DNA of 64,000 nucleotides from Propionibacteriaceae bacterium (GCA_009780915.1 WQZD01000010.1:22529-86528), one strand, 5' to 3'. Counted from the first letter of the stretch, positions 1-10,724 are shown. The notes: generated from the sequence alone by a model not told the origin. Program-made: numbers and translations.

Positions 1-91
1 ATTTTGCCATAGATCGCCCTCAGCGCGCCAGTCGAGGCGGCGACGAGGAGCCCGTCAGACCCAGCTGGGCACGGGGTGCGGACGCACGTGT

Positions 92-697
92 CTAGTCGAA
101 AATCGGCCCGACGGTCCGGGTCCTCTTCAGCTCGAAGAAGCCTGGGTACGCCATCACGGCGCGTACCCCGTCGAAGAGACGACCGGCCTCCTCGCCCTTG
201 GGGGCCGGGGAGACGACGGGGCCGAAGATGGACATGTCGCCGATGCGGATGACCGGGGTGCCGACGTCCGTTCCCACCGGGTCCATCCCCCCGTGGTGGC
301 TGATCCTCATGGCGTCGTCCACGCGTGTCGTGACGCAGTCGTCGGCGATGGAAGCGTCCAACCCCAGATCCGTCAACGCCGCCCGGACGGTGTCGGGCTC
401 TCGGGGCTCGTCATGGATGTGGTAGCGGGTTCCCAGCGCGGTGTAGAACTCGCGCAAGGTCTCCTGGCCGTACCGCTGCTCCACCGCGATCGACGCGCGG
501 GCGCCGTACCACGCCTGGGTGGACATCCGCTCCTTGTAGTCCTCGGGCAGGTCGTCGCGGCCCTCGTTGAGCACCGCCAGGCTCATCACGTGGAATCTCA
601 CGGTCACGTCGCGGACCTTCTCCACATCGAGCATCCATCGGGAGGCCATCCACGCCCACGGGCAATAGGGATCGAACCAGAAGTCAACATCGGTCAT
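92..697 (-). CDS. DsbA-family / mycothiol-dependent nitroreductase-like protein
   Basis: A 201-residue thioredoxin-fold DsbA-like protein with its active-site motif at the extreme N-terminus (FDPYCPWAW, Cys about residue 12). The overall pattern resembles the mycobacterial Rv2466c mycothiol-dependent nitroreductase family, which reduces nitro-compounds and disulfides with mycothiol. In that family the motif is CPWC, whereas here the second Cys is Ala, so a monothiol mechanism or another function is possible. There is no signal peptide, so it is probably cytoplasmic. The ATG is preceded by GGAG at a suitable distance. It lies downstream of sdhB on the same strand but is separated from it by a strong hairpin. 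Family assignment is fairly sure; substrate is inferred. Confidence 0.8.
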   Translation of the reverse strand: MTDVDFWFDPYCPWAWMASRWMLDVEKVRDVTVRFHVMSLAVLNEGRDDLPEDYKERMSTQAWYGARASIAVEQRYGQETLREFYTALGTRYHIHDEPREPDTVRAALTDLGLDASIADDCVTTRVDDAMRISHHGGMDPVGTDVGTPVIRIGDMSIFGPVVSPAPKGEEAGRLFDGVRAVMAYPGFFELKRTRTVGPIFD

Positions 698-785
698 GAG
701 GACACTCCATCACATTTTCTGATCGATTCCCAGTCCGTCTCACGTCCTTGCTCCCGAAACCCTCACGTGCAAGAGAAATCAGAAG

Positions 786-814
786 AGGGCACGTGCGCGT
801 CACGCACGTGCCCT
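786..814 (-). terminator. Hairpin terminator after sdhB
   Basis: A perfect 12-bp inverted repeat (AGGGCACGTGCG / CGCACGTGCCCT, 5-nt loop) lies 20 bp beyond the sdhB stop. On the minus strand it is followed by a pyrimidine-rich stretch (CTTCTGATTTCTCTT). It probably ends the sdhCAB transcript and separates it from the DsbA-like gene. Confidence 0.7.
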
Positions 815-833
815 CCTGGGGTCTGAGACAGGC

Positions 834-1601
834 TCACTGCGCCCGGCCGTCACCTCTGAACAAGGAGGCGATCAGGTCGCGGTTGAGCTGAGCGATGGAT
901 TCCAGCGGAATCTCCTTCGGGCACACCGAGGCGCACTCGCCGATGTTCTGGCAACCGCCGAAGCCGTTGTCGTCGTGCGCCGCGACCATGGCCTTCACGC
1001 GCAGCATGCGCTCGGGCTGGCCCTGGGGAAGATTGTCCAGATGGGTGATCTTCGCCGATGTGAACAGCATCCCGGCGCCGTTCGGGCACGCGGCCACGCA
1101 GGCCCCGCATCCGATACAGGTGGCGGCGTCGAAAGCCCGGTCCGCCAACCGCTTGGGAGCGGGGGTGGAGTGGGCCTCGGGCGCCGAGCCTGTGTTGACC
1201 GAGATGTAGCCGCCGGCCTGGATGATCCGGTCGAACGCCGACCGGTCCACCACGAGGTCCTTGATGACGGGGAAGGCGCCAGCCCTCCACGGCTCCACCT
1301 CGATGACGTCGCCATCGTGGAAGTTGCGCATGTGCAACTGGCAGGTCGTCGTCGGCACCGGGGACTCGTACCGCCCGTGGGCGGATCCGTTGATCACGAT
1401 GCCGCACATCCCGCAGATGCCCTCGCGGCAGTCGTAGTCGAAGGCCACAGGCTCCTCGTCGCCCGCTGTGAGGTTCTCATTGAGCAGATCGAGCATCTCC
1501 AGGAAGCTCATCTCTTCGGAGACGTTGTCCAGCTGATAGGAATGCATCGATCCTTCAGCATTCTTATTGGCCTGACGCCAAATTTTCAGTGTGATTTTCA
1601 C
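834..1601 (-). CDS. sdhB: Succinate dehydrogenase / fumarate reductase iron-sulfur subunit
   Basis: This 255-residue subunit carries electrons between the FAD of SdhA and the quinone/haem of SdhC. Three cysteine clusters are visible: the plant-type [2Fe-2S] site ([10 protein letters not shown], about residues 60-70), a ferredoxin-type cluster ([12 protein letters not shown]) and a final cluster ([12 protein letters not shown]). The start is GTG, overlapping the sdhA stop as GTGA, so translation is coupled. It is the last gene of sdhC-sdhA-sdhB. The order and the single membrane subunit are those of the Bacillus/actinobacterial type, which uses menaquinone. It could work as succinate dehydrogenase or as fumarate reductase; sequence alone does not decide the direction. 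Confidence 0.96.
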   Translation of the reverse strand: MKITLKIWRQANKNAEGSMHSYQLDNVSEEMSFLEMLDLLNENLTAGDEEPVAFDYDCREGICGMCGIVINGSAHGRYESPVPTTTCQLHMRNFHDGDVIEVEPWRAGAFPVIKDLVVDRSAFDRIIQAGGYISVNTGSAPEAHSTPAPKRLADRAFDAATCIGCGACVAACPNGAGMLFTSAKITHLDNLPQGQPERMLRVKAMVAAHDDNGFGGCQNIGECASVCPKEIPLESIAQLNRDLIASLFRGDGRAQ

Positions 1602-3607
1602 TTGTAACTCCGTTGCTTCAACTCGATGGCCTCGTACTTGAGAGGTTCCTTGTGCAAGACCGGCTTGCTCCCGTCGCCCGTGAACTCCCAGGCCGCCACA
1701 TAGGCGTACTGGTCGTCATGGCGCAGAGCCTCGCCGTCCTCGGTCTGAGACTCGCGACGGAAGTGACCGCCGCAGGACTCACGCCGATGCAGAGCGTCGA
1801 TGCACATCAGTTCGCCCAGGTCGATGAAATCGGCCACACGACCGGCGCGCTCGAGGGCCTGGTTGAAGTCCTCGTTGACGCCCGTGACCTTGACGTTCTT
1901 CCAATACTCCTCGCGCAGGGCTCGGATCTTGTCGATGGCGATCTTGAGACCCTCCTCGGTGCGCTCCATGCCGCAGTACTCCCACATGATGGCGCCGAGT
2001 TCGCGGTGGAAGGAGTCCACCGAACGCGTGCCCTTCACAGCGAGCAGCTTCTCGATGCGCGACACAGCCGACTCCAGAGCCTCCTGGGACGCCTGGGTCA
2101 TGTCGTCGATCTTCTCGAAGGGACCCGCGGCCAGATAGTCGTTGATCGTGTTCGGCAGGACGAAGTACCCGTCCGAGAGCCCCTGCATCAGCGCCGAGGC
2201 GCCGAGGCGGTTCGCGCCGTGGTCGGAGAAGTTCGCCTCGCCGCACACGTACAGGCCCTTGATCGAGCTCTGCAGGTCGTAGTCGACCCACAGCCCGCCC
2301 ATGACATAGTGCACAGCCGGGTAGATACGCATCGGGGTCGCGTACGGATCCTCGCCCGTGATCTGGGCGTACATGTCGAACAGGTTCCCGTACTTGTCCT
2401 CGACGGCCTTGCGGCCCAGGCGTGCGATGGCCTCGGTGAAGTCCAAGTACACACCGCGTCGACGCTGCTGCGTCTCGCCCTCTTGCGTCACCTCGGTGAC
2501 CAAGGGGCCCACGCCGCGTCCGTCGTCGCACATGTACTTGGCCTGGCGGGAGGCGATGTCGCGCGGGACGAGGTTGCCGAAGGAGGGGTAGATCCTCTCC
2601 AGGTAGTAGTCGCGATCCTCCTCAGGGATGTCACGCGGGTCCTTCTCGGCGTCATCGGGGTTCTTCGGAACCCAGATCCGGCCGTCGTTGCGCAGCGACT
2701 CGGACATCAAGGTCAGCTTGGACTGCATCTCTCCGTGGACGGGGATGCAGGTCGGGTGGATCTGCGTGTAGCAGGGGTTCCCGAAGTACGCGCCCTTGCG
2801 GTGCGCCCTCCAGCTCGCCGTGACGTTGGAGCCCATGGCGTTGGTGGACAGGAAGAACACGTTGCCGTACCCGCCGGAGGCCAGGACGACGGCGTCGCCG
2901 TACCAGGTCTCGATCTCGCCGGACACCAGGTCGCGGGTGACGATGCCGCGGGCGCGTCCCTCATGGACGATCACCTCGAGCATCTCGTGACGGGAATGCA
3001 TCGTGACGGTGCCGGCGTCGACCTGACGCTCCAGGGCCTGGTAGGCGCCGATCAGCAGTTGCTGGCCTGTCTGGCCACGCGCGTAGAAGGTGCGCTGCAC
3101 CTGCACGCCGCCGAACGAGCGGGTGTCGAGCAGGCCGCCGTACTCGCGGGCGAAGGGAACGCCCTGGGCCACGCACTGGTCGATGATGCTCGCGGACACT
3201 TCGGCCAGACGGTAGACGTTGGTCTCGCGGGCACGATAGTCGCCGCCCTTGACAGTGTCGTAGAAGAGCCTGTACACCGAGTCATTGTCATTGCGGTAGT
3301 TCTTGGCGGCGTTGATGCCGCCCTGAGCCGCGATGGAGTGCGCCCGGCGAGGGCTGTCCTGGTAGCAGAAGTTATGGACGTTGTAGCCCGCCTCGCCCAG
3401 GGTCGCCCCTGCGGCGGCGCCGGCCAGGCCGGTGCCCACGATCAGGACCGTCAGCTTGCGACGGTTGGCGGGGTTGACGAGCTTGGCCTCGAACTTACGC
3501 GTCGACCATTTCTTCTCGATGGGGCCCGCGGGGGCCTTGGTGTCGTGGATCTCGGCGCCCAGGGTGTAGTACGGGTTGGAGGCGGGGGGCCTCGTTGTTG
3601 CAGTCAT
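1598..3607 (-). CDS. sdhA: Succinate dehydrogenase / fumarate reductase flavoprotein subunit
   Basis: This 669-residue subunit oxidises succinate to fumarate (or the reverse) with covalently bound FAD. The N-terminal dinucleotide fold is seen as [17 protein letters not shown]. The flavinylated His lies in [15 protein letters not shown], and the substrate/FAD region [18 protein letters not shown] is near residue 430. The reading frame stays open upstream, but the ATG 2 bp after the sdhC stop (MTATTRPP) is the natural start. It overlaps the sdhB GTG by four bases. The length is normal for the Bacillus/actinobacterial type. Confidence 0.96.
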   Translation of the reverse strand: MTATTRPPASNPYYTLGAEIHDTKAPAGPIEKKWSTRKFEAKLVNPANRRKLTVLIVGTGLAGAAAGATLGEAGYNVHNFCYQDSPRRAHSIAAQGGINAAKNYRNDNDSVYRLFYDTVKGGDYRARETNVYRLAEVSASIIDQCVAQGVPFAREYGGLLDTRSFGGVQVQRTFYARGQTGQQLLIGAYQALERQVDAGTVTMHSRHEMLEVIVHEGRARGIVTRDLVSGEIETWYGDAVVLASGGYGNVFFLSTNAMGSNVTASWRAHRKGAYFGNPCYTQIHPTCIPVHGEMQSKLTLMSESLRNDGRIWVPKNPDDAEKDPRDIPEEDRDYYLERIYPSFGNLVPRDIASRQAKYMCDDGRGVGPLVTEVTQEGETQQRRRGVYLDFTEAIARLGRKAVEDKYGNLFDMYAQITGEDPYATPMRIYPAVHYVMGGLWVDYDLQSSIKGLYVCGEANFSDHGANRLGASALMQGLSDGYFVLPNTINDYLAAGPFEKIDDMTQASQEALESAVSRIEKLLAVKGTRSVDSFHRELGAIMWEYCGMERTEEGLKIAIDKIRALREEYWKNVKVTGVNEDFNQALERAGRVADFIDLGELMCIDALHRRESCGGHFRRESQTEDGEALRHDDQYAYVAAWEFTGDGSKPVLHKEPLKYEAIELKQRSYK

Positions 3608-3609
3608 AG

Positions 3610-4314
3610 TTAGCTCACCATCCCAAGGAGTACGGCCAATGGAGGAAGAATGAAGCCTACGAACAGCAGCGCCGCCACGAAATAGGCCAGGACGTTGAGG
3701 ACGGTGCGCGCACCGGGGCCAACATTGGCCCCCAGGGTGGTGAACGCCGACCAGAAACCATGGCGCACATGCATACACACCACGGCCACGAAGATCGCGT
3801 AGATCAAGACGACCCACCATTGCGAGAACGCGCCGAGGAACATGTGGTACGGGTCATGGACCGCGTACGCGAAGCCTGGCGTGATCGTGCCGGTGGTGAA
3901 CATGAGCAGGTGGAAGACGAGCAGCAAGCCGAGGGTGATGCCACCCCACCGCATGAGCTTGGCAGACAGCGTCTGCTCCTTGCGGTTCTTGCGCACGTAC
4001 TTCGCGCCACGCCCGTGGAGGCTCGCGTTCCACAGGATCGCCATCAGGTAGATGTGCAGCACGAGGCACACCACCAAGAAGATCCTGAAGAGCCAGATGA
4101 ACCACCCATGGGGAAGGATCGGATAAAGGAGATCATGTTTCAACCAATCGGCGTAATAGTTGTACGCCTCTGGGCTGACGAAGATCTTGAGATTGCCAAA
4201 CATGTGCATGAGCAGGAAACAAATCAACACCAAGCCGGTGACGGCCATCAGGGCCTTCTTCGCGACGTTGGAGCGGATCGCCTTTTGATGCACGCTCAAA
4301 GATGTAGATGCCAC
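3610..4314 (-). CDS. sdhC: Succinate dehydrogenase cytochrome b subunit
   Basis: A 234-residue membrane anchor with about five hydrophobic helices (for example [18 protein letters not shown] near residue 21 and [17 protein letters not shown] at the C-terminus) and several membrane His residues suited to ligate haem b. It matches the single-subunit cytochrome b558 type that binds menaquinone and anchors SdhAB, so no sdhD is expected. It is the first gene of the operon. The predicted GTG start lies six bases after a TAAGGT box, which suggests a leaderless transcript. Confidence 0.93.
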   Translation of the reverse strand: MASTSLSVHQKAIRSNVAKKALMAVTGLVLICFLLMHMFGNLKIFVSPEAYNYYADWLKHDLLYPILPHGWFIWLFRIFLVVCLVLHIYLMAILWNASLHGRGAKYVRKNRKEQTLSAKLMRWGGITLGLLLVFHLLMFTTGTITPGFAYAVHDPYHMFLGAFSQWWVVLIYAIFVAVVCMHVRHGFWSAFTTLGANVGPGARTVLNVLAYFVAALLFVGFILPPLAVLLGMVS

Positions 4315-4326
4315 ACCCCCACCTTA
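4315..4326 (-). promoter_or_regulatory. -10 box of the sdhCAB operon (probable leaderless start)
   Basis: On the minus strand TAAGGT is followed by six G/T bases and then the sdhC GTG. This TAnnnT-N6/7-start spacing recurs before several other genes in the window. Confidence 0.5.
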
Positions 4327-4403
4327 GCGGAGGTGAGCGGCTCGATGGCAATCGAGCAGGTGTACATAGAAATCGTCCGTGACGCGCTCACGTCCCCGAC
4401 CGG

Positions 4404-4409
4404 TAGAAT
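4404..4409 (+). promoter_or_regulatory. -10 box upstream of the DUF349 gene
   Basis: TAGAAT lies 29 bp before the ATG and upstream of a GGAGG ribosome site. No convincing -35 box is seen. Confidence 0.4.
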
Positions 4410-4438
4410 CGGCCCAACGGCTGACACAAGGAGGGTCC

Positions 4439-5473
4439 ATGGACGCCGACATCACCACCGACGCAGGGGGCCTCGACCCTTCCCCCTCCGCGCGTCAGGC
4501 TCAGCGCGCGGCCACTCTGGCGACGAAAGAGTCGTTGATCGCTCAGGCTGAGTTGGTGGCGATGACCGCTCCGACACGGACCGCATCGTCGCAGATGAAG
4601 GCATTGTTGGCGCAGTGGAAAGAGGCCGGGCGCACGACCAAAGCCGAGGACCAAGCCCTGTGGGACCGCTTCAACACCGCCCAGGAACAACTCTTCACCC
4701 GCTTGAGCTTGTTGCGGGACCAACGCAACGCGTCGGCCGCCCAGGCCAAACAGGTGAAAGAAGGCTTGATCGCCACCGCCGAGGAACTGGTCCACCGCCA
4801 AGACCTGCGCCAGGCCACCGAGACGATGGCCATGCTGATGACCGAATGGAAACAGACCCCGCCAGCGCCCGACGACAAGGGATTATGGCTGCGGTTCAAG
4901 GCGGCGCAGGACGAGGTGTACGCCCGGCGCAACCAGGAGCGCACCCGCTCCCAGTCCGACCAGCGCCAGGCCGCCGACCTCAAACGCTCTGCCATCCGTG
5001 CGGCCCAAGCCTTGGTGGGCGCCCCCGATCTGCGCCAGGCCACGGACGAGGCGCGCACCCTCCAGACAGCTTTCCGCGAGGCCGGGTACGCGGGCCATGC
5101 CCTCAACAAGGATTTGGGCGACCAGTTCCACCGTGCCATCCAGGAGTTCTACGCCTGGATGCGCAAGGAGCCGGCCCGCCGACGCGACACCGGGGAGCAG
5201 GGGTCGTACAGCCGACGCACCCGGCTCGTCCAACAGATCGACCAGGTGCATGCCGAGATCGCCCAGGCCGAGCAGGCTCTGGGGACCACCGACCCGTCAG
5301 GGGCGAAGAAGTCCCATGGCCGGAGCATCACCCTCACCCTCGGCCAGTCGGACGCCTACTCCTCCGCGGCGGCCCAAGCCCTGCGCCTGAAGATCCAACT
5401 GACCGACCTGGAGTCCCAGCTCCGCTCGCTGGACTCCAGGCTGGGACGCGAGGACGCCCAGGCGGGGCAGTGA
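4439..5473 (+). CDS. DUF349 domain protein
   Basis: A 344-residue, highly charged, helical protein made of repeated DUF349 units. Each carries the pattern LxxxWKExGxxxxxxxxxLWxRFxxAxxxxxxR, seen around residues 50-90, 120-160 and 195-240. A C-terminal coiled coil follows (QQIDQVHAEIAQAEQAL), like those of the wider family. No signal peptide or membrane segment is present, so it is cytoplasmic. The start is fixed by GGAGG four bases before the ATG (MDADITTD). The biochemical role of DUF349 proteins is unknown to me. The gene is transcribed divergently from sdhC. Confidence 0.85.
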   Translation: MDADITTDAGGLDPSPSARQAQRAATLATKESLIAQAELVAMTAPTRTASSQMKALLAQWKEAGRTTKAEDQALWDRFNTAQEQLFTRLSLLRDQRNASAAQAKQVKEGLIATAEELVHRQDLRQATETMAMLMTEWKQTPPAPDDKGLWLRFKAAQDEVYARRNQERTRSQSDQRQAADLKRSAIRAAQALVGAPDLRQATDEARTLQTAFREAGYAGHALNKDLGDQFHRAIQEFYAWMRKEPARRRDTGEQGSYSRRTRLVQQIDQVHAEIAQAEQALGTTDPSGAKKSHGRSITLTLGQSDAYSSAAAQALRLKIQLTDLESQLRSLDSRLGREDAQAGQ

Positions 5474-5558
5474 GCCCGCCTCCATCGATATCACGATGAC
5501 CCTGCCCAGGGCTCTCCCCCAGTGATACTGTGAGAAGACCACACGGGAAGGGGATGCC

Positions 5559-8258
5559 GTGACGACGTCGACCATCGACCACCCAATCGAACCCTACGCC
5601 CAGACCGGCACGGATGTGCTCGCCGCCCTCGACTCCAGCGTCGACGGGCTGAGCGAGGCCGAGGCCGCCGCTCGGTTGCGCCGCGACGGCCCCAACCGGA
5701 TCCCCGAGGGCAGACGCGACCCTGCCATTGGGAAGTTCATCCGGCACTTCGACGACATCCTGATCTACATCCTGTTGGCTGCGGCGGCCCTCAAAGCCGC
5801 CATGGGCGAGTGGATCGACTTCGGCGTCATCCTGGTGGTGGCCCTCATCAACGCCACCATCGGTTTCATCCAGGAGGGCCGCGCCGAGCGGGCCCTCGAC
5901 GGGATCCGGGCCATGCTGTCCACCCGCGCCCAGGTGCTGCGCGACGGGTCCTGGACCCAGGCGCCCGCCGAGGACTTGGTCGTCGGAGACCTGGTGCGTG
6001 TGGGCCCCGGGGCCCGAGTGCCCGCCGACCTGCGCCTGCTCGACGCCAGCAATCTGCGTGTGGACGAGGCGGCCCTGACCGGCGAGGGCGAGCCAGCCAC
6101 CAAGGGGGTCGACCCGGTCGAGCCCGGGACGGGCATCGGGGACCGCGCCTGCATGCTGTTCTCCTCCTGCCTGGTGTCCTCCGGCGTCGGCGTGGGCGTG
6201 GTCACCGCGACCGGGCGGCACGCCGAGATCGGGCGCATCACGACGATGCTGGCCCAGATCGACACCTTCGACACGCCCCTGACCCGCCAGATGGCCCGTT
6301 TCGGCAAGATCCTGGCCATGGTGATCGGCGGGATGGTGGTGGTCATGGCGGTGATCGGCAAGGTCCTCCACCAGATGCCCTTCGCCGAGTTGACCTCGGC
6401 GACCATCGGTTTCGCCGTCGCGGCCATCCCCGAGGGCCTGCCCGCCCTCGTCACGATCACCCTGGCCCTCGGGGTGCAGAACATGGCCCGGCGCCACGCG
6501 ATCATCCGGCGCCTGCCGGCGGTGGAGACCTTGGGCGCCGTCACACGCGTCTGCTCGGACAAGACGGGCACCTTGACCACCAACGAGATGACGGTGCGAA
6601 CCGTGGTGACCAGGCGTCACACCTACTCGGTCAGCGGATTGGGGTACGCGCCCGTCGGCGACATCCACGACGAGGCCCACCGGGTGTCCATGGGCGAGCG
6701 AGACGACTTGGACGACTTCGTGATGGCCGCCTGCGCGCCCCTCGACGCCGTCGTCGCGCAGTCCGACACGGGGTGGACCCTCGTCGGGGAGCCCACCGAG
6801 GGCGCGCTGCGTACCCTGGGACTCAAAGCCGGGCTCGACGCCAGCGCCTATCCCCGCCTGGCGCACCTCCCCTTCGACTCCGCGCACAAGTACTCGGCCA
6901 CCCTCACCGACACCCCCACAGGGGTCCGGCTCTTCCTCCTCGGCGCCCCCGACCGCATCCTCGACCGCTGCGTGACCCACCTCGACGCGGACGGCCAGGC
7001 GCCCATGGACCGCGCGTGGTGGGAGGGCCAGATCGCGGCCCAGTCCTCCCTGGGACTGCGCGTCCTCGGGGCGGCGTCGCTGGAATGGACGGGCGCCACC
7101 ACCGGCCTCGACCATGCGGACCTGACCGGGCTGTGCTTCGCCGGGATCGCCGCCATCCAGGACCCGCCCCGCCCGGAGGCGATCGTCGCCATCCAGACCT
7201 GCCACACGGCCGGCATCGGCGTGACCATGATCACCGGCGACCATGCGGGAACGGCCCAAGCCATCGCCGACGAGATGGGCATCCTCCTCCACGACGCCGA
7301 CGAGATCCCGGTGGTCACCGGCGCCGAGGTGGAGGGCGCCACCGACGAGCAGTTGCGCGACATCGTCGCGCACGCCCAGGTCTTCGCCCGTACCTCCCCC
7401 GAACACAAGCTGCGTCTGGTCAAAGCCCTCCAAGCCAACGGCGAGGTCGTCGCCATGACCGGGGACGGGGTCAACGACGCCCCCGCCCTCAAACGTGCCG
7501 ACGTGGGGGTGGCCATGGGCATCAAAGGCACCGAGGCGACCAAAGAGGCCGCCGAGGTCGTCCTGGCCGACGACAACTTCGCCACCATCGAGCACGCCAT
7601 CGAGGAGGGACGCCGGATCCACGACAACCTGCACAAGTCCGTGCTCTTCCTGCTGCCGGCCAACGGCGCCCAGGCGCTCGTGGTGCTCATCGCCGTGCTG
7701 TTCGGGCTGACCTTGCCGCTGACCCCCACGCAGATCCTGTGGGTCAACATGGTCACGACGGTCACCTTGGCCTTGGCTCTGGTCCGCGAACCCGCCGAGC
7801 CCGACCTCATGACGCGGCCGCCACGGTCCCCCAAGGCCCACCTGGTGAGCCTGGCGCACCTGCCGCGACTCGCCGTGGCGTCCGTCCTGATCGCAGCCAC
7901 GACCCTGGTCGCCTTCAGCCTCGCCCGGGCGTGGGGCGCCGACCTGGCGACGGCCCAGACCTGGGCGGTCAACGCCCTCGCCCTGGGACAGGCCGCCTAC
8001 CTGTTCAACTCCCGGTTCCTCCGCGAGTCGAGCTTCCGTCGCGAGGCCGTCGTCGGCAACCGCATGGTGTGGGTGGTGGTCGCCCTGCTCGTGGCGCTGC
8101 AGATCCTGTTCGTGTACGTGCCGATCATGCACGTGTGGTTCGGGTCTGCGGGGATCACGGCCGCCGGGTGGCTGGTCCCCCTCGGGTTGGCCGTGGTGGT
8201 CTTCCTCGCCATGGAGGGCGTGAAGGTCGCCCTGCACCAGGTCGAGTCGCAGGTGTGA
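5559..8258 (+). CDS. P2-type cation-transporting ATPase
   Basis: An 899-residue P-type ATPase. It has the phosphorylation motif [10 protein letters not shown] (Asp near residue 335), the dephosphorylation loop LTGEGEP, the M4 motif [11 protein letters not shown], the hinge [12 protein letters not shown], an N-terminal cation_ATPase_N domain and about ten membrane helices. PEGLP in M4 is typical of calcium/sodium P2 pumps. The M6 segment reads [10 protein letters not shown] rather than the NxVTD of SERCA, so the ion is uncertain. It is probably translated from the GTG after AAGGGGA. Its stop overlaps the next gene (GTGA), indicating a two-gene transcript. Confidence 0.92.
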   Translation: MTTSTIDHPIEPYAQTGTDVLAALDSSVDGLSEAEAAARLRRDGPNRIPEGRRDPAIGKFIRHFDDILIYILLAAAALKAAMGEWIDFGVILVVALINATIGFIQEGRAERALDGIRAMLSTRAQVLRDGSWTQAPAEDLVVGDLVRVGPGARVPADLRLLDASNLRVDEAALTGEGEPATKGVDPVEPGTGIGDRACMLFSSCLVSSGVGVGVVTATGRHAEIGRITTMLAQIDTFDTPLTRQMARFGKILAMVIGGMVVVMAVIGKVLHQMPFAELTSATIGFAVAAIPEGLPALVTITLALGVQNMARRHAIIRRLPAVETLGAVTRVCSDKTGTLTTNEMTVRTVVTRRHTYSVSGLGYAPVGDIHDEAHRVSMGERDDLDDFVMAACAPLDAVVAQSDTGWTLVGEPTEGALRTLGLKAGLDASAYPRLAHLPFDSAHKYSATLTDTPTGVRLFLLGAPDRILDRCVTHLDADGQAPMDRAWWEGQIAAQSSLGLRVLGAASLEWTGATTGLDHADLTGLCFAGIAAIQDPPRPEAIVAIQTCHTAGIGVTMITGDHAGTAQAIADEMGILLHDADEIPVVTGAEVEGATDEQLRDIVAHAQVFARTSPEHKLRLVKALQANGEVVAMTGDGVNDAPALKRADVGVAMGIKGTEATKEAAEVVLADDNFATIEHAIEEGRRIHDNLHKSVLFLLPANGAQALVVLIAVLFGLTLPLTPTQILWVNMVTTVTLALALVREPAEPDLMTRPPRSPKAHLVSLAHLPRLAVASVLIAATTLVAFSLARAWGADLATAQTWAVNALALGQAAYLFNSRFLRESSFRREAVVGNRMVWVVVALLVALQILFVYVPIMHVWFGSAGITAAGWLVPLGLAVVVFLAMEGVKVALHQVESQV

Positions 8259-8806
8259 GCGTGGGGGCCCGCATCACCGAGGAGTTCTATCGTCGCGACG
8301 TGCTCGAGGTCGCCCCTGATCTGCTGGGCGCCGTCATCTGCCATCGGGTGGGGTCCGAGGTCCTGCGGGGACGTGTCACCGAGGTCGAGGCGTACCGAGG
8401 CCAGGAGGACACGGCGTGCCATGCCAGGGCGGGGCTCACCCGGCGCACCCAGCCGTTGTACATGGCCGGAGGACACGCCTATGTCTACCTCTGTTACGGG
8501 ATCCATCGCCTCTTCAACGTCGTCACCGGCGGGGAGGGCGAGCCTCAGGCCGCGTTGATCCGGGGCCTGGAGGGCTGGCCGGGGCCGGGGAGGTGGACGA
8601 AAGCCTTCTCGATCAGCCTGGACGACAACCGTGCCGATCTGGCACGGTCGCCCGACCTGTGGATCGAATCGGACGGGTGGACGCCCCCGGAGATCCGAAC
8701 GTCGCCGCGCGTCGGGATCGACTACGCCTCACCGGAGGACCGCGAGCGGCCCTGGAGATTCACAGCGGCGGGCACGGCACCTCCACCTCCGCCAGGTCGT
8801 CCATGA
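8255..8806 (+). CDS. mpg: 3-methyladenine DNA glycosylase (AAG/MPG family)
   Basis: A 183-residue base-excision repair enzyme that removes alkylated purines. Family signatures are EFYRRDVLEVAPDLLG at the N-terminus, the catalytic TEVEAYRGQEDTACHA with the active Glu, the YVYLCYGIHRLFNVV strand and the substrate-site segment QAALIRGLEG. The start is the GTG overlapping the ATPase stop (a GTG two codons later is possible). It is slightly shorter than most homologues, and its 3' end overlaps the convergent rnz gene by about 47 bp. Confidence 0.92.
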   Translation: MSVGARITEEFYRRDVLEVAPDLLGAVICHRVGSEVLRGRVTEVEAYRGQEDTACHARAGLTRRTQPLYMAGGHAYVYLCYGIHRLFNVVTGGEGEPQAALIRGLEGWPGPGRWTKAFSISLDDNRADLARSPDLWIESDGWTPPEIRTSPRVGIDYASPEDRERPWRFTAAGTAPPPPPGRP

Positions 8807-9695
8807 CGCGGGTGTCGGGGTGGATCCGCCGGGCCCGATGGGCCATGGCATGCAGATCGGTGAGGGAATGACGCGCGCTGACATGGGTGAGCAGGAGGGT
8901 CCGCACCCCGGCCCGCCGCGCGATCTGGGCCACTTGGTCGCAGGTGGAATGCCCGTACTTCGACCCGAGGTCCGCCTGCGTGTGGTCGTACGTGGACTCG
9001 TGGACGAGCACGTCGGCGTTGTCAGCCAGGTCGACCGTGGCCTGGGCAGGGCGGGTGTCCCCGCAGATGGCGAGGACCCGTCCGGGGATGGGCGGCCCCA
9101 GGAACTCCCGGCCGTCCACGGTCCTCCCGTCGGGGAAGGTGACGGTCTTGCCGGCCTTGAGCTCGCCGTACCACGGCCCGGGGCCGAGACCCATCTGTCT
9201 GAGACGGTCCACCTGGAGAGCCCCCGGACGCGGATCCTCCTCGATCCGGTACCCGAAGCAGGGGACGACATGGTCCAACCCCCGCACGCTCACGGAGAAA
9301 TGGTCCTCGTGGAAGAGGGTTTCCCCGTCCTCGACTTCGTGGGTGACAAGGGGGTACGTCAAGTGCGACTGGGTCAGGCGCAGCGTGGTGTCGATCAGTT
9401 CCGTGAGGCCGGGCGGGCCGTACACATAGACCGGACTGGTCTCGGCCTGGAACGAACGGCTGCTCAAGAAGCCGGGCAGCCCGAAGACGTGGTCCCCGTG
9501 GAGGTGGGTGATGAAGATCCGGTTGACACGCCGGATGCGCAGGGACGCCTTCATGCATTGGTGCTGAGTGCCCTCGCCCGCGTCGAAGAGCCAGATCGAC
9601 CCGTTCTCGGCCATCAGGTCCAGCGCCGTGGACGCGACGTTGCGCGTCGCCGATGGCACCCCCGCCCCCGTGCCGAGAAAGGTCAGCTTCATCAT
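8760..9695 (-). CDS. rnz: Ribonuclease Z
   Basis: A 311-residue zinc-dependent endonuclease that trims tRNA 3' ends. The N-terminus MKLTFLGTGAGVPS, the metal site FITHLHGDHVFGLPG (HxHxDH) and the second site HESTYDH are diagnostic. Processing by RNase Z matters for tRNAs lacking an encoded CCA, such as the tRNA-Val in this window. Two adjacent ATGs are possible starts; GGAG sits five bases before the second (9692). The 3' end overlaps mpg on the opposite strand. Confidence 0.95.
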   Translation of the reverse strand: MMKLTFLGTGAGVPSATRNVASTALDLMAENGSIWLFDAGEGTQHQCMKASLRIRRVNRIFITHLHGDHVFGLPGFLSSRSFQAETSPVYVYGPPGLTELIDTTLRLTQSHLTYPLVTHEVEDGETLFHEDHFSVSVRGLDHVVPCFGYRIEEDPRPGALQVDRLRQMGLGPGPWYGELKAGKTVTFPDGRTVDGREFLGPPIPGRVLAICGDTRPAQATVDLADNADVLVHESTYDHTQADLGSKYGHSTCDQVAQIARRAGVRTLLLTHVSARHSLTDLHAMAHRARRIHPDTRVMDDLAEVEVPCPPL

Positions 9696-9734
9696 CGCTC
9701 CGATATCTGGAAGAACTCCAGTGTAGCCCGGAGG

Positions 9735-10379
9735 TCAGGGGGCGAGACGCTCCCGGATCCAGGCGCCGCCCTCACGTCGGTAACGGACGCGGTCGTGGAG
9801 ACGAGAGGCGCGGCCCTGCCAGAACTCCCATAGGTCGGGGACGAGACGGTAGCCGCCCCAATGGGCGGGTCGAGGAGGGTTGAGACCCATGGTCGCCGAC
9901 ACCTTGGCGGCGTTCGCGAGCAGGTGGGCCCGGCTGGGGATCACCTGGGACTGCGGCGAGGCCCACGCGCCGATACGCGAGTCGAGCGGACGCTGGGCGA
10001 AGTACGTGTCGGACTCGGCCTCGGAGACCTTCTCCACGATGCCCTCCAGCCGTACCACCCGCTCAGCCTCGACCCAGTGGAACTGGGCGGCCGCGTACGG
10101 GTTGCCCGCTAGGTCCATGCCTTTGCGGCTGGTGTAGTTGGTGTAGAAGACGAGCCCGGCCTCGTCGACGCTCTTCGCCAAGACGATTCTGGTGGAGGGC
10201 CTCCCGTCGGCGCTCACGGTGGCCAGGGTCATCGCGGTCGCCTCGGTCACCCCCCGCTTGATGGCCTCGGACATCCACCGCTCGAACAACGCCAAGGGCG
10301 TGGCCGCCGCGGCGGTGTCATCCAGATGCCCGCGATCATAACTCCGACGAATATCGCGTAAATCCACATGGGTCAGCAT
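9735..10379 (-). CDS. pdxH: Pyridoxamine 5'-phosphate oxidase
   Basis: A 214-residue FMN enzyme converting pyridoxine/pyridoxamine phosphate to pyridoxal phosphate. Recognisable segments are the N-terminal [16 protein letters not shown], the FMN-binding [20 protein letters not shown], the stretch [20 protein letters not shown] and the C-terminal [15 protein letters not shown]. The length is normal and it is cytoplasmic. It appears to be a single gene, 39 bp upstream of rnz on the same strand, so the two may be co-transcribed. Confidence 0.96.
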   Translation of the reverse strand: MLTHVDLRDIRRSYDRGHLDDTAAAATPLALFERWMSEAIKRGVTEATAMTLATVSADGRPSTRIVLAKSVDEAGLVFYTNYTSRKGMDLAGNPYAAAQFHWVEAERVVRLEGIVEKVSEAESDTYFAQRPLDSRIGAWASPQSQVIPSRAHLLANAAKVSATMGLNPPRPAHWGGYRLVPDLWEFWQGRASRLHDRVRYRREGGAWIRERLAP

Positions 10380-10427
10380 ACAAGACGGTGGTCGAGCGTG
10401 GTTCGCTGGATCGGTGTGATATATTGA

Positions 10428-10449
10428 TGACTAGTCAGATGACTAGTCA
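10428..10449. promoter_or_regulatory. Tandem palindromic operator of the toxin-antitoxin operon
   Basis: The perfect palindrome TGACTAGTCA occurs twice with a 12-bp repeat period, 14 bp before the antitoxin ATG. Phd/YefM antitoxins bind such short paired palindromes and repress their own operon. Binding is inferred. Confidence 0.7.
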
Positions 10450-10463
10450 AAGGTGGTGCGACC

Positions 10464-10724
10464 ATGGCAGAAGCTCCCGTGTGGCCTGTGCAGGACGCCA
10501 AGGCTCGGTTCAGCGAGTTGCTGGACACGTGCCTGACCCAGGGGCCTCAGACGATCAGCCGCCGAGGAGTCCCCGAAGCAGTGCTCATGTCTCTGGACGA
10601 CTGGCGCCACGCCACCGCCCCACGCGCGACACTGAAAGAACTGCTGACCCAAGACACCGCACGCTTCATCCTCGACCTGCCCGCCCGAGGACAGGGACGC
10701 CACCGAGAGATCGACGGGGACTGA
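10464..10724 (+). CDS. Phd/YefM-family antitoxin
   Basis: An 86-residue protein with the typical antitoxin N-terminal fold: VWPVQDAKARFSELLD followed by ISRRGVPEAVLMSLDDW. This half dimerises and binds DNA, while the C-terminal tail (LPARGQGRHREIDGD) would block the toxin. It sits one base before a PIN-domain gene and just after two TGACTAGTCA palindromes. Antitoxin pairing with a FitB/VapC-type toxin is common. Ribosome site AAAGGTGG. Confidence 0.88.
   Translation: MAEAPVWPVQDAKARFSELLDTCLTQGPQTISRRGVPEAVLMSLDDWRHATAPRATLKELLTQDTARFILDLPARGQGRHREIDGD

Noticed and set aside
5334..8237. Long minus-strand frame opposite the P-type ATPase.
   Set aside because: Low-complexity Gly/Asp/His/Arg translation with no family pattern, an antisense shadow of the ATPase gene.
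10428..10449. Repeated TGACTAGTCA considered as a CRISPR or integration site.
   Set aside because: Only two 10-bp palindromic copies directly before an antitoxin gene; an operator explains them better.
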